From Halomarina litorea (GTDB lineage Archaea > Halobacteriota > Halobacteria > Halobacteriales > Haloarculaceae): a DNA stretch of 64,000 nt. The notes under the pieces are model-generated. The model saw only the letters and a program-made list of their open reading frames with translations. It ran no database searches and had not been told where the DNA came from. The position numbers were made by a program, and so were the translations under genes. The DNA is taken from assembly GCF_024227715.1 (NCBI RefSeq), contig NZ_CP100448.1, positions 2,873,655 to 2,937,654 on the forward strand. Direction: 5' to 3'. Shown here piece by piece: positions 37,156 through 46,289 of the stretch (position 1 is its first letter; the number at the start of each line of letters is the position of its first letter).

Positions 37156-38187
37156 ATGGGACTGTACGACCACCTCGCCGACCTGCCGCTGGTCGTCGAG
37201 GACCACGACCGTACGAGACAGTCGCGGGCCACCTCGTCGGGGTTCGAGCGCGTCTCGACGACGTTCGCCCTCCACGGCGCGGGCGAGACGGGGAAGGGCG
37301 AAGACGTGACGTACGACGCCGAGGACCACGAGGCGCTGACGGGGTGGCGCTTCTCCTTCGAGGGCGAGTACACCCTCGCCGGGTTCTCCGAGTTCCTCGA
37401 CGGTGTGGAACTGTTCCCCGGCCACCCACAGCGCGAGGACTCGCGACACTACCGGCGCTGGGCCGTCGAGAGCGCGGCCCTCGACCTGGCGCTCAGACAG
37501 GCCGACACCTCGCTGGCGGCGGCGTTGAACCGCGACCCCGCCCCCGTTAGATTCGTCGTGAGCACGCGTCTGGAGGGCGGGTCGACTGACCGCCTCGAGG
37601 CGTTACTGGACGCCTACCCCGACGTGGAGTTCAAACTCGACCCGACCGCGGAGTGGGACGAGGACCTGATAGCCGACGTCGCGGCGCTGGACCGGGTTCG
37701 CATCCTCGACCTGAAGGGCCAGTACCGGGGCACCGTCGTCGACGGCGACCCGGACCCGGACCTGTACGAACGGGTCGTCGACGGGTTCCCCGAGGCCGTC
37801 GTCGAGGACCCGGCGGTGACCGACGAGACGCGGGCGGTGGTCGAACGCGTGGCCGACCGGGTCTCCTGGGACGCACCCATCACGGGCGTCCAGAGCATCC
37901 GTGACCTCCCGTTCGACCCCCACTGGCTGAACGTCAAGCCCTCCCGGTTCGGCACCGTCGAGTCGCTGTTCGACAGCATCGAGTACGCCCGCAAGCGGGA
38001 CGTGACGCTCTACGGCGGCGGCCAGTTCGAACTCGACGTGGGTCGCGGGCAGATTCAGACCCTCGCCTCGCTGTGCTACCCAGACGGCCCCAACGACGTC
38101 GCCCCCGGCGGCTACAACGACCCGGACGTGTCTGGCGGCCTGCAGACGAGTCCCCTCCCCGCGCGGACCACCGAGGGGTTCCGGTAA
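37156..38187 (+). CDS. Enolase-superfamily-like protein
   Basis: A 343-aa protein with the capping-domain-plus-barrel layout of the mandelate racemase/muconate lactonizing group: WAVESAALDLALRQAD in the barrel entry, FKLDPTAEWDEDLIADVAAL, VRILDLKGQYRG (a D-x-K with the first metal-like Asp), AVVEDP for the second acidic ligand, and LNVKPSRFGTVESLF with a possible Lys. The C terminus (YGGGQFELDVGRGQIQTLASLCYPD) is typical of the haloarchaeal group. Some usual metal ligands are uncertain, so the reaction is not assigned. TATA at 37124 supports the start. Confidence 0.8.
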   Translation: MGLYDHLADLPLVVEDHDRTRQSRATSSGFERVSTTFALHGAGETGKGEDVTYDAEDHEALTGWRFSFEGEYTLAGFSEFLDGVELFPGHPQREDSRHYRRWAVESAALDLALRQADTSLAAALNRDPAPVRFVVSTRLEGGSTDRLEALLDAYPDVEFKLDPTAEWDEDLIADVAALDRVRILDLKGQYRGTVVDGDPDPDLYERVVDGFPEAVVEDPAVTDETRAVVERVADRVSWDAPITGVQSIRDLPFDPHWLNVKPSRFGTVESLFDSIEYARKRDVTLYGGGQFELDVGRGQIQTLASLCYPDGPNDVAPGGYNDPDVSGGLQTSPLPARTTEGFR

Positions 38188-38226
38188 CTCCGACGGAGCT
38201 ATAACTCAGTTGTTCTGTTTCCGCTG

Positions 38227-38236
38227 GCTTAATATC
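38227..38236 (+). promoter_or_regulatory. TATA box of the DUF5519 gene
   Basis: GCTTAATATC lies about 27 nt before ATG 38258. Confidence 0.6.
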
Positions 38237-38257
38237 TCGCGAGGTGTACGGAGAGGT

Positions 38258-38716
38258 ATGAGTATCGATACCGAGTCAGATGCGTCTTCGCGAATCGAGG
38301 CGGTCGTCGCGGCCGTCAGCGAGTGGCCGGGCATCAGCCTCGTCGAGGGGCGGTCGGGCGGCCGGACCGTCCGACTGGGGCCCCGCGAGATCGGCACCCT
38401 GCGGTACGCGGGCACGCTGACCATCACCTACCCGGTCGTCCTCCACGAGGCGCTCGTCGACGCCGGCTGGGCGGCCCCCGACCCGCTGGCTCCCGTCAGC
38501 GGCCGGACGGTCTTCCGCGTCCGGAGCGGGGCCGACATCGAGCGGGCGCTCTCGCTCCTGCGGGTCTCCTATCTCTTCCACGCCCTCCGGCGCTCCGACA
38601 CCCCCGAGGGTCGCGAGGCGCTGGACGCCGTCGACGTGCCCGCCGACCTCGACCACGTCGGGGCCCCCTACCCGGTCCGCGAGTTCCTCGTCAAACTCGC
38701 CGGCCGCCCGGCCTGA
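38258..38716 (+). CDS. DUF5519 (luciferase-like) family protein
   Basis: A 152-aa soluble protein. WPGISLVEGRSGGRTVRLG, EIGTLRYAGTLTITYP, VLHEALVDAGWA and SYLFHALRR follow in the order seen in DUF5519 proteins, a haloarchaeal family sometimes named luciferase-like for distant similarity without proof of light emission. ATG 38258 fits the TATA box. It ends five bases from the convergent tsr3 stop. Confidence 0.8.
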   Translation: MSIDTESDASSRIEAVVAAVSEWPGISLVEGRSGGRTVRLGPREIGTLRYAGTLTITYPVVLHEALVDAGWAAPDPLAPVSGRTVFRVRSGADIERALSLLRVSYLFHALRRSDTPEGREALDAVDVPADLDHVGAPYPVREFLVKLAGRPA

Positions 38717-38721
38717 CTCGG

Positions 38722-39255
38722 CTACCGTTCCCCGGGCGAATCTCCGTTCTCGTCGCTCTCTTCGTCCGCGAGGTAGTCCGACTGGACGGCGACCACCTCG
38801 CTCGAATCCGCACACGCCGCGTACCGGCGCAACGGTTCGTCGTTCAGTTCGAGGAACGTGTGACCCCACCGGAACTTCGAGAGGATGTCCTCGGCGTGCT
38901 CTCGCTCCCCGAGGATGCAGAGCGCTCCCGCGAACGCCTCGACGGTGTTCAGGCGGAACGGCGTCCCGTAGCTGACGGGGTTGCCCGCGACGAGGAACGG
39001 GAGCGCCCGGTGGTGGCCCCGCAGGTCGAACGCCTCCCGTTTGGCCGTCTCCCACGAGCAGTCGAGGGCGACGAGGGCGTCGAATCCGTCCTTGTCGGGC
39101 GGCGAGAGCGCCTGCTCCGCGAAGGGGTCGAGGACGATGCCCGTCGGCGTGGCTCGCGCCGAACGGTGTAACTCCGTGAGGTCGAACCGCGCCAGTTTCC
39201 GGGCGCTGCACTTCTTCGGGTCGTCGTCGCCCTCGTACCGCACGTGCAGTTCCAC
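38722..39255 (-). CDS. tsr3: 16S rRNA aminocarboxypropyltransferase Tsr3
   Basis: The 177-aa SPOUT-type enzyme moves the 3-amino-3-carboxypropyl group of S-adenosylmethionine to a hypermodified base of small-subunit rRNA. The hallmarks are seen: [63 protein letters not shown] and [11 protein letters not shown]. Length agrees with archaeal homologues. It is monocistronic, convergent with the DUF5519 gene. Confidence 0.93.
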   Translation of the reverse strand: MELHVRYEGDDDPKKCSARKLARFDLTELHRSARATPTGIVLDPFAEQALSPPDKDGFDALVALDCSWETAKREAFDLRGHHRALPFLVAGNPVSYGTPFRLNTVEAFAGALCILGEREHAEDILSKFRWGHTFLELNDEPLRRYAACADSSEVVAVQSDYLADEESDENGDSPGER

Positions 39256-39291
39256 ACCCGGGGTAGTCGGGAGGGGGCTAAAAGCGCCCCG

Positions 39292-40002
39292 TCACGCAGG
39301 CGTCCGGGCCAGCCACTCACCTACCGTCTCCAGTACCGACAGGACCGCGTCGGGGTCACGGACCTGCCCCCCGTCGACTCCCTCGGCGGCGTCCGCGACT
39401 CGCCGGGGAGTCGTCGCGTCCACCGTCGTCACCCGGACGGGCGTCAGGTCGGCGAGTGCCGCGAAGTACCGGCGCTGTGGTTCGGCGAACCGGAGGTGGT
39501 AGTCGAAGTTCCGGCGACGCCGGTCGGTGTCCCCTCGGCGACGCGCGCGGAGGTCCTCCTCTTGGACCCGCAGGAGGACGTAGGCGTCCGGGAAGGCGAT
39601 GCTCCCGGCCCGAGCCGCCGCCTCGTACCGACCGAGGACGCAGGGGACGGAGGGTGGTCGGGGGAGGTGGTGTTCGCAGTCGAGGGCCGCGGCGACCCAG
39701 TTGTACCAGAGTGGCTGGAACGGGTCCCCGTCGAGGACGGCGAGTCGGCTCTCCCGTTCGGCGGCGACGGCACGCGTCCACCGGTCGCACTGTCGGTCGG
39801 CGTACCAGCCCTCCGGGGCGTCGGCGGGCCGGTCGAACAGGTCGGTCACTTCCGGGACGTGGACGGCACCGCGGTCGGCCAGCAGCCGCGCGCCGGTGGT
39901 CTTCCCGGCGGCACTCGGCCCGGCGAGACAGACGACGGTCACGAACGGGGTACCCGACGGGCGGGGATGAGCGGTCCGGTCCGGCGCGACCACTTTTGTC
40001 AC
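39292..40002 (-). CDS. P-loop ATP-binding protein (kinase-like)
   Basis: A 236-aa protein with a Walker A GPSAAGKTT at residues 28-36 and a kinase-like layout: DLFDRP, a basic LID-like region RARRRGDTDRRRRNFDYHLR, and an early LAVLDGDPFQPLWYNW that may hold the acceptor site. The mononucleotide kinase style is clear, but the substrate is not; it resembles small haloarchaeal AAA/ATP-binding proteins of unknown role. The ATG is 20 nt from the divergent NTF2-like gene, so the two share a promoter region. Confidence 0.7.
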   Translation of the reverse strand: MTKVVAPDRTAHPRPSGTPFVTVVCLAGPSAAGKTTGARLLADRGAVHVPEVTDLFDRPADAPEGWYADRQCDRWTRAVAAERESRLAVLDGDPFQPLWYNWVAAALDCEHHLPRPPSVPCVLGRYEAAARAGSIAFPDAYVLLRVQEEDLRARRRGDTDRRRRNFDYHLRFAEPQRRYFAALADLTPVRVTTVDATTPRRVADAAEGVDGGQVRDPDAVLSVLETVGEWLARTPA

Positions 40003-40022
40003 CCGCCCGCCGACGGGAGGGT

Positions 40023-40349
40023 ATGGAGTCCCAGTCGCTCGCCCGCGAGTACTACCGCGCCATCGACGAGGGGGACTACGAGGCGCTCACGGACCTCCTC
40101 GCGCCCGACTTCGTCCACGACCGGCCCGACCGGAGCATCGAGGGCCGCGAGGCGTTCGTCCGGTTCATGCGCGAGGAACGCCCCGAGACGGACACCACCC
40201 ACGAGGTGGACGCCCTCTACCGGGGCGGGGACCGCGTGGCCGCCGAGGGACGACTCGTCCGGTCGACCGGCGAGGTGTGGTTCCGATTCGTCGACGTGTT
40301 CACCACCAGCGACGGGACCCTGACGGGCCTGACGACCTACACCCACTGA
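40023..40349 (+). CDS. NTF2-like (SnoaL/ketosteroid isomerase fold) protein
   Basis: A 108-aa single-domain protein. LAREYYRAIDEGDYEALTDLLAPDFVHDRP is the typical helix and first strand, followed by IEGREAFVRFMRE and RFVDVFTTSDGTLTGLTTYTH. Such folds serve as isomerases, dehydratases or binding domains. No catalytic pair can be assigned with confidence. It is divergent from the P-loop gene with 20 nt between, so the transcript must be leaderless or start inside. Confidence 0.82.
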   Translation: MESQSLAREYYRAIDEGDYEALTDLLAPDFVHDRPDRSIEGREAFVRFMREERPETDTTHEVDALYRGGDRVAAEGRLVRSTGEVWFRFVDVFTTSDGTLTGLTTYTH

Positions 40350-40499
40350 CTCCCCCGGTCTCGGTAGTGCTCACGAGGGATTCGGACGGGTACGTATCGA
40401 ACTGACGACAGAATTAAGGACGGTTCGGCGGCTATCGTCGCCCGGTACGCCGCCGCGGCGCGTCCGACACGACGCGTCGCGACGGTACCCCCACCACCA

Positions 40500-40922
40500 A
40501 TGTCGAAACCCGAAGACCGAGGTACGTCGGCGACTGGAGAACGGGTCCACCGCGAGTACATCCTCGACGTGCGCGTCGTCGAGTGTCCGACGGACGAGGG
40601 ACCCCGCTACCGCTTCGAGGCACCACACCACCGGGGCGTGACCTTCGAGCGCGCGGAGACGGCCGAACTGTACGCGGACGTCTACTTCGACGTCAACGGC
40701 TTCCAGGAGGAGGGGACGGGCGAACGGGGCGTCCCGCCCGAGGTGATACAGGCCGGGCGCGACACCCTCGCGGCGTACATGCTCACCCAGCCGTTCGCCG
40801 ACACGAACTGGGTCGCGTCGTTCTACGGCGTGAAACCCGAGCGAATCGACCGCTACGTCTCGTGGGTCCGCGAACGCGCCGAGGAGGTCCGGACCGGCGC
40901 GACCGAGATGGGAATGGAGTGA
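40500..40922 (+). CDS. Conserved haloarchaeal protein, 140 aa
   Basis: The protein begins MSKPEDRGTSATGERVHREY and has ILDVRVVECPTDEGPRYRF, ELYADVYFDVNGFQEEGTG, and a C-terminal helical part YGVKPERIDRYVSWVRERA. This last part could be a helix-turn-helix. A TATA-like GAATTAAGG at 40411-40419 is 80 nt upstream, leaving a leader of about 60 nt that contains the palindrome CGACGCGTCG (40470-40479). Function unknown. Confidence 0.65.
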   Translation: MSKPEDRGTSATGERVHREYILDVRVVECPTDEGPRYRFEAPHHRGVTFERAETAELYADVYFDVNGFQEEGTGERGVPPEVIQAGRDTLAAYMLTQPFADTNWVASFYGVKPERIDRYVSWVRERAEEVRTGATEMGME

Positions 40923-41143
40923 GTGGCCCGCACGCCCGTCGTCACTGGACTGTCGTGAGAGTCCCGTCTGCGAGACGAGCCACCCTCCGGAACCGCACGA
41001 CTGAACAGCCGAGAGAGTATCCGAAACCGACCAGTTGCACTCGGGAGCACTACGTTGTCACCCGTCACGAACGGTATTGAATCATCACTGTCCGTATCCG
41101 TATTACGAACCTACTTCCGTCGAAACTTCGGCACTTCGAGTGC

Positions 41144-43192
41144 ATGGTCGAGTTCACTCGGCGGAACCTGATGGAGACGTCCGTGGCGGCCGCACTCGGG
41201 GCGAGCGTGGCCGGAGAAGCGAGCGGGCAGGAGGAGGACGGAGACACCCCCGGCGCACCGATGGTGCGCGACGGAACGCTGGAGCGCTTCGCGTGGACGG
41301 CACTCGGCGCTGAGGTCACCGGCCCGGAGGTGACCCGGAGCGGGACGCTCTTCTTCAGCGTCCAGCACCCGAGCAGGGCGAACCCGGCACCGTTCAACAA
41401 GGGGAGCATCGGCTACGTGAAGGGCTACGACTTCACGGCCGGCAGCGAGGTCGGCACCGTCGGCATCCCGAAGACGAACGAACAGCAGGGTCGGGTGAAG
41501 GTGGGAAGCGGCGAGTTCACCGTCCTCGCACAGGAGGGCGACAACATCGGCGGCGGCCACGACCTGGGCTATCCGGTCACGCCCGACGGCCTGCCCGTCA
41601 GCGAACTGGAGGGGTCGCGCTACGGCAACTTCGGCTACAACCCGGACTGCAACCGGTTCGTCCGGACGAACGAGGCGGAGACGCGGGGCTACCTCTTCAC
41701 CAACTTCGAGCAGAGTCCCGGCGACGTCTCCCGGATACCCATCCAGCGCACCGGGGGCGGCGAGTGGCGGGCTGACATGGAGAACGCCCGGAACCTCTCG
41801 GACAGCGAGTCCCTCCGAGAGCAGGGTGGGACCCGCATCAACTGCTACGGCGACGTCAGCCCGTGGAACACGTACCTCTCCGCCGAGGAGGAGTACTCCC
41901 ACCCACGCACCGCCGGGAAGGCGAAGGTCAGTGACTTCACGGAGGGCGAGGGGCCGAACGAACGCGGCGCGGCGCAGTTCTACAACCGCCCGAACCCGAC
42001 GGGCATCGCGGAGGCCGTCTCCGAGTACTACGGCGAGGACGCCTGGTACCCGCAGGGCACCTTCGCGCTCGCCGGCCTCGAACTGCAGGCGTACTACCTC
42101 GGCGCGGACGTCGTCGGGCAGGGCGACGACGCGACGCCAATCGAGAGCCCCTACCCGAATCCCTACCGCTACGGCTACATCGTGGACTTCCGCGGGTCCG
42201 ACACCGAGGAACCCGAGGCCGTCAAGTACTACTGCATGGGTCGGGCCGCGTGGGAGTGCCCCGACGTGCAGGCCGACGAACGGACGGTCTACCTCTCCTC
42301 GGACGGCGCTGACAAGGGCTTCTACAAGTTCGTCGCCGACGAGGCGATTCCAAGCTACGACGACCCGATGGACGTCGAGGGGACGCTCTACGCCGCGAAG
42401 GTCACGAACGCCGAGGCGGCCGCCGACAGGCCGCCCGCGGAGGCCGACCTCGAACTGGAGTGGCTGGCGCTCGGCCACGCGACCAACGGCGAGGTCGCGG
42501 AGTGGGTCGCCGCCTACGACGACGTCGACCAGGTGGACTACCTCGCGCACGCCGAGACCGACTGGCGCGAGGACCTCGAAACGGCCATCGAGGAGGCCGA
42601 CCGCGAGGTCGTCGAGAGCGGCAACGCCGACTACGTCTCCGACGAGGAGATTCTCGAGTGGGCCGAACTGTGGAGCGAGGACCCCGAGTCGACGGTGGCC
42701 GACCGCGGCCGCCCCGAACTCCGGAAGGTCCCGTTCCTCGAGACGCGGGCCGCGGCGAAGGAGGTCGGCGCGACCGTCGAGTTCCGCAAGAGCGAGGGTA
42801 TCGACAGCAAGGACGGCGCCGGTCCCGGCGACTACGTCTACCTCGGCCTCTCGGAGGTCAACGCCGGCCTGAGCGACGACACCGGCGACGTGCGACTCGA
42901 CCGCGTCGACGGCGGCCTCGTCTACCGCGCCGAACTGGAGGCGGACTACGACATCTCCACGCTCGAACCGGTCATCGTCGGCCCCGACGCGACGGACACC
43001 GCCGACGTGGCCAACGGCGCCCTCGTCAACGTCGACAACCTGTTCGTCATGAACGACGGGCGCGTCCTCTGCTGTGAGGACGCCGACCAGTTCGGTCGGT
43101 CGTACCCCAACGACTGCCTGTACGTCTACACGCCCGACGACGCGGGCGAGGGAGAAGACGAGGACGAAACGGAGGGAGAAGACGACGAGTAG
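41144..43192 (+). CDS. Tat-exported PhoX-like protein (DUF839)
   Basis: A 682-aa exported protein. The Tat signal is EFTRRNLMETSVAAALG (residues 3-19) with cleavage after about 30. The remainder is a PhoX/DUF839 beta-propeller with VTRSGTLFFSVQHPS, NCYGDVSPWNTYLSAEE (the signature W-N-T-x-L-S-x-E-E of the family), GYIVDFRGSD, and LYVYTPD at the end. PhoX is a calcium/iron alkaline phosphatase, but not every DUF839 protein is a phosphatase, so the substrate is left open. The last 17 residues are Glu/Asp rich. No clear TATA is seen; CCGTATTACG (41098-41107) is a weak candidate. The 221-nt gap upstream shows no gene. Confidence 0.85.
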   Translation: MVEFTRRNLMETSVAAALGASVAGEASGQEEDGDTPGAPMVRDGTLERFAWTALGAEVTGPEVTRSGTLFFSVQHPSRANPAPFNKGSIGYVKGYDFTAGSEVGTVGIPKTNEQQGRVKVGSGEFTVLAQEGDNIGGGHDLGYPVTPDGLPVSELEGSRYGNFGYNPDCNRFVRTNEAETRGYLFTNFEQSPGDVSRIPIQRTGGGEWRADMENARNLSDSESLREQGGTRINCYGDVSPWNTYLSAEEEYSHPRTAGKAKVSDFTEGEGPNERGAAQFYNRPNPTGIAEAVSEYYGEDAWYPQGTFALAGLELQAYYLGADVVGQGDDATPIESPYPNPYRYGYIVDFRGSDTEEPEAVKYYCMGRAAWECPDVQADERTVYLSSDGADKGFYKFVADEAIPSYDDPMDVEGTLYAAKVTNAEAAADRPPAEADLELEWLALGHATNGEVAEWVAAYDDVDQVDYLAHAETDWREDLETAIEEADREVVESGNADYVSDEEILEWAELWSEDPESTVADRGRPELRKVPFLETRAAAKEVGATVEFRKSEGIDSKDGAGPGDYVYLGLSEVNAGLSDDTGDVRLDRVDGGLVYRAELEADYDISTLEPVIVGPDATDTADVANGALVNVDNLFVMNDGRVLCCEDADQFGRSYPNDCLYVYTPDDAGEGEDEDETEGEDDE

Positions 43193-43276
43193 GCGGCGCG
43201 GCCCTCACACGGTCGTTCCATCGTCCCCGATTCTCCGGTCTCGTACGCCGCGCGAGTCGGCGGGGCCGCCGAGGGG

Positions 43277-43459
43277 TTACGACGACCCCGCCAGCCCGTA
43301 GCGGCCCTCCTCGACCCACTCCGCCTTCTCCCAGCCACAGTGCGGGCAGGCGTCCTCCTGCCAGTCGAACTCCTCGCTACAGCGCTGACAGTCGACGCGG
43401 CGGGGGCCGACGTCGTCCGAGAGTGCCGCGTCTGACTCGGGTGCGTCCTGTTCTGACAT
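43277..43459 (-). CDS. Small zinc-ribbon protein, 60 aa
   Basis: The product has an acidic start (MSEQDAPESDAALSDD) and a zinc ribbon C-x2-C-x8-C-x2-C in RVDCQRCSEEFDWQEDACPHCGW. It resembles many haloarchaeal double-CxxC small proteins of unknown task. ATG 43459 is the first with that fold; the frame extends to 43534 but begins in unlikely sequence. Confidence 0.75.
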   Translation of the reverse strand: MSEQDAPESDAALSDDVGPRRVDCQRCSEEFDWQEDACPHCGWEKAEWVEEGRYGLAGSS

Positions 43460-43547
43460 GCACCCCGCACGTGGGGAGGGGAGGCACAAAAGTCCACGAC
43501 CAGCGGTGGCATGGCCCACGACTCCGGGACCCACGAGCCCGGTCGTC

Positions 43548-44330
43548 TCAGACCGTCGCCCGCCGCCCGAGCACGTAGTTCACCGTCGCGCCGAGGAGGA
43601 TGACGATGCCGGCGAAGTAGAGGTAGGTGACGAACAGCAGGACGGCCCCGAGGACGCCGTAGGCCTGATACTTCCCCGAGTTCGCGAGGTACGCCTGAAA
43701 GACGAACTGCATGACGAGCCAGCTAACCGCCGCCACGGCCGCGCCGGGGAGCGCCGCGCGGACGCTCATCTCGACCGGCGGCAGGACGTAGTACAGCGGG
43801 AGGAACGTCACCGTGAGGCCGGCGAGGAGCGCCAGCGCACCGACGACGTTCAGGTAGGGAATCGACCGGAGGAGTTCGGTACCGAGGACGGCCCCGACGG
43901 CGACCATCAGGGCGATACCGACGGCGATGGCTCCGAGGGCGACCAGTCCGTCGCGGACCTGCTGGGGGAGCGAGGGGTCGTCGCCCACCTCGTACACCTC
44001 CGCGAACGCGATGTCCAGCCCGCGGAACACCTTCAGGGCGCTCCAGACGAGCAAGAGGAAACTCACCGCCCCGGCCCCGGCCCGGCCCGCCCCCCCGGTG
44101 AGCGCGTTGCGGACGAGGTCAGCGCCGCTCTGTGAGAGCGCGGACTCCACCTGCCCGACGACGAACTGTGCGAACGCCTCGCCGCCGACCAGCGACCCGA
44201 CGACGAGGACCATCACCAGCAAGGGGATGATGGAGACGAAGGCGTAGTAGGCGAACCCCGCCGCGAGCAACGTGATGTTGCGGTCCCGGGCGACGTCGAC
44301 GACCGACCGCACGGTCCCTGTTGCGCTCAT
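43548..44330 (-). CDS. YihY/BrkB family membrane protein
   Basis: A 260-aa protein with six hydrophobic segments. The YihY hallmarks are present: LLAAGFAYYAFVSIIPLLVM near the N terminus, LSAL-like LKVFRGLDIAFAEVYEV, TFLPLYYVLPP with the paired prolines, ALPGAAVAAVSWLVMQFVFQAYLA, and YGVLGAVLLFVTYLYFAGIVILLGA. It was once called ribonuclease BN in error; its function is unresolved. It lies alone on the minus strand. Confidence 0.9.
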   Translation of the reverse strand: MSATGTVRSVVDVARDRNITLLAAGFAYYAFVSIIPLLVMVLVVGSLVGGEAFAQFVVGQVESALSQSGADLVRNALTGGAGRAGAGAVSFLLLVWSALKVFRGLDIAFAEVYEVGDDPSLPQQVRDGLVALGAIAVGIALMVAVGAVLGTELLRSIPYLNVVGALALLAGLTVTFLPLYYVLPPVEMSVRAALPGAAVAAVSWLVMQFVFQAYLANSGKYQAYGVLGAVLLFVTYLYFAGIVILLGATVNYVLGRRATV

Positions 44331-44403
44331 TACCGGCTAACCCACACGACCCGGCAGCAAAGGGCTGTTGCCTGACTACCGGAGAGACCCGGTCGCGGGG
44401 GCA

Positions 44404-44745
44404 TCACCCGGACCCGCCGAGCATCCGGCGGCGATGCTCGTACTCGTCGTCGTCCACCTCGCCGCGGGCGTAGGCCGTCCGGAGTTCGTCGAGGGCGCGG
44501 TCCCCGGGGGTGGTCGCCACCCGATAGAGCGCGTACACGAGGAGGAGGCCGGCGAGCAGACCCACCGCGCCGAGCGCCGGGACGACCCACCAGTTGGCGG
44601 TGGCCGCGCCGAACGGCGTCCCGCCCATCATCCACCACCCCATCATCGGCCCGCCGACGAACAGCATCATCAGGAACGGCACGAGCAGCAGCGCCGCGAC
44701 GAGGACGAGTGCGAGGCGTCCCAGCGAGTCGGTCGAGTCGCTCAT
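44404..44745 (-). CDS. SHOCT-domain membrane protein, 113 aa
   Basis: Two N-terminal hydrophobic segments (LGRLALVLVAALLLVPFLMM and VVPALGAVGLLAGLLLVYAL) flank a Met/Trp/Gly-rich bend (GGPMMGWWMMGG), and the C terminus has the short SHOCT helix-turn pattern ALDELRTAYARGEVDDDEYEHRRRML. SHOCT domains are thought to be oligomerisation units. It ends 73 nt downstream of the YihY gene start on the same strand. Confidence 0.82.
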   Translation of the reverse strand: MSDSTDSLGRLALVLVAALLLVPFLMMLFVGGPMMGWWMMGGTPFGAATANWWVVPALGAVGLLAGLLLVYALYRVATTPGDRALDELRTAYARGEVDDDEYEHRRRMLGGSG

Positions 44746-44798
44746 GGGACACCCTACGGGCGCGGCGAGCATCACGACCGACCGACGCACGTCGGGTC

Positions 44799-46181
44799 CT
44801 ACTCCCGGTCGCCCGACCCGAGGGCGCTCTCGCCGACCGGGTCGTGCCCCTCGATGGCCTCCTGTCCACCCATGTACGGGCGCAGGGCCTCGGGGACGGT
44901 GACGGTACCGTCGTCGTTCTGGTAGTACTCGAGGATGGCGACCATCACGCGCGGGAGCGCCAGCCCCGACCCGTTGAGCGTGTGGAGGTGCTCGGCGCTC
45001 TCGTGGCGTTCGGGCCGGTAGCGGATGCCCGCCCGGCGCGCCTGAAAGTCCTCGAAGTTCGACACCGACGAGACTTCGAGCCAGCGGCCGCCCTCCTCGG
45101 GACCGTCGTCCATGTCGTCGGCGGGGGCCCACACTTCGATGTCGTACTTCTTCGACTGGGTGAACCCGAGGTCGCCGGTACACATCTCGAGGATGCGGTA
45201 GGGCAAGCCGAGACGTCGGAGGACCTCCTCGGCCTCGTCGACGAGGCCCTCGAAGCGGTCGTAGCTCTCCTCGGGACGGACGAAGTTGACCATCTCCACC
45301 TTGTTGAACTGGTGGACGCGGACGATTCCCCGCGTTTCGGTGCCGTGTTCGCCCGCCTCCCGCCGGAAGTTCGGCGAGTACGCCTGATGCTTGACCGGGA
45401 GGTCCTCGTCGAGCAGAATCTCGTCGCGGTACATGTTCGTCACCGGCACCTCCGCGGTCGGCAGGAGCCACAGGTCGTCGTCGTCGTAGTCGGCGTCGTT
45501 CGACTCGCCGAGGCGGTAGGCGTCCTCGACGAACTTGGGGAACTGGCCGGTGCCGGTCATCGACCGCGAGTTGACGGGGATGGGTGGGAACACGTCGGTG
45601 TAGCCCTGTTCGCGGTGGACGTCGAGGAAGAACTGGACGAGGGCGTGTTCGAGGCGCGCGCCGTCGCCCTTCAGGAAGTAGAACCCCCCGCCCGAGACCT
45701 TCGCGCCGCGCTGGAAGTCGAGAATTTCGAGGTCCTCGCCGAGGTCGTAGTGGGGGACCACGTCCGCGGGCAGGTCGCGCAGGTCGTCGAACCCCTCGCG
45801 GCGGCGTTCGACGTTCTCCTCCTCGGTCTGGCCCACCGGGACCGACTCGTGGGGTATCTGGGGGAGTTCGAGGAGCGCTGCTTCGAGTTCCGCCTCCAGT
45901 TCGTCGGCGCGCTCCTCGACGGTCTCCAGTTCGTCTTTCAGTTCGCTCGACCGCTCGATGGCCTCCTGTGCGGCCTCCTCGTCGCCCTCGCGTTTGAGTT
46001 CGCCGATGCGCCCGCTGACCTCGTTTCGCTCGTGGCGGAGGTCGTCGCCGCGGGCTTTCAACTCGCGCCACTCGTCGTCCACCTCGAGGACGCGGTCGAG
46101 GTCCACGTCCGTGACCCCCTTCTTCTCGAGGGCGTCGCGAACCACCTCCGGGTTCTCCCTGACGAACTGCCTGCTGAGCAT
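44799..46181 (-). CDS. serS: Seryl-tRNA synthetase
   Basis: A 460-aa class IIa synthetase. The N-terminal MLSRQFVRENPEVVRDALEKKG leads into the tRNA-binding coiled-coil arm (about residues 30-110, rich in E, R and L). The catalytic core contains motif 2 (FRREAGEHGTETRGIVRVHQF), the serine-binding region with LLPTAEVPVTN, and motif 3 (NGSGLALPRVMVAILE). It is the common, not the methanogen-type, enzyme. The longer frame to 47090 upstream is antisense to the MBL gene. Confidence 0.97.
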   Translation of the reverse strand: MLSRQFVRENPEVVRDALEKKGVTDVDLDRVLEVDDEWRELKARGDDLRHERNEVSGRIGELKREGDEEAAQEAIERSSELKDELETVEERADELEAELEAALLELPQIPHESVPVGQTEEENVERRREGFDDLRDLPADVVPHYDLGEDLEILDFQRGAKVSGGGFYFLKGDGARLEHALVQFFLDVHREQGYTDVFPPIPVNSRSMTGTGQFPKFVEDAYRLGESNDADYDDDDLWLLPTAEVPVTNMYRDEILLDEDLPVKHQAYSPNFRREAGEHGTETRGIVRVHQFNKVEMVNFVRPEESYDRFEGLVDEAEEVLRRLGLPYRILEMCTGDLGFTQSKKYDIEVWAPADDMDDGPEEGGRWLEVSSVSNFEDFQARRAGIRYRPERHESAEHLHTLNGSGLALPRVMVAILEYYQNDDGTVTVPEALRPYMGGQEAIEGHDPVGESALGSGDRE

Positions 46182-46258
46182 GGTTCGGCTTTCCGGGGGC
46201 GCGGCAAAGGCGTGTCGCATCCGTGGTGAGACGTGCCAGTCACCCGTCGCCGGGGACC

Positions 46259-46267
46259 GATTTATGC
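46259..46267 (+). promoter_or_regulatory. TATA box of the metallo-beta-lactamase gene
   Basis: GATTTATGC lies about 27 nt before ATG 46290, selecting this start over GTG/ATG codons inside the divergent spacer. Confidence 0.6.
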
Positions 46268-46289
46268 TCGGCCGGGGAGACCCACGAGC

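Noticed and set aside
44404-46071. Long minus-strand frame joining SHOCT gene to upstream sequence
   Set aside because: The part beyond ATG 44745 overlaps serS in another frame and is Arg/Pro rich; the SHOCT protein has a complete N-terminal membrane helix from that ATG.
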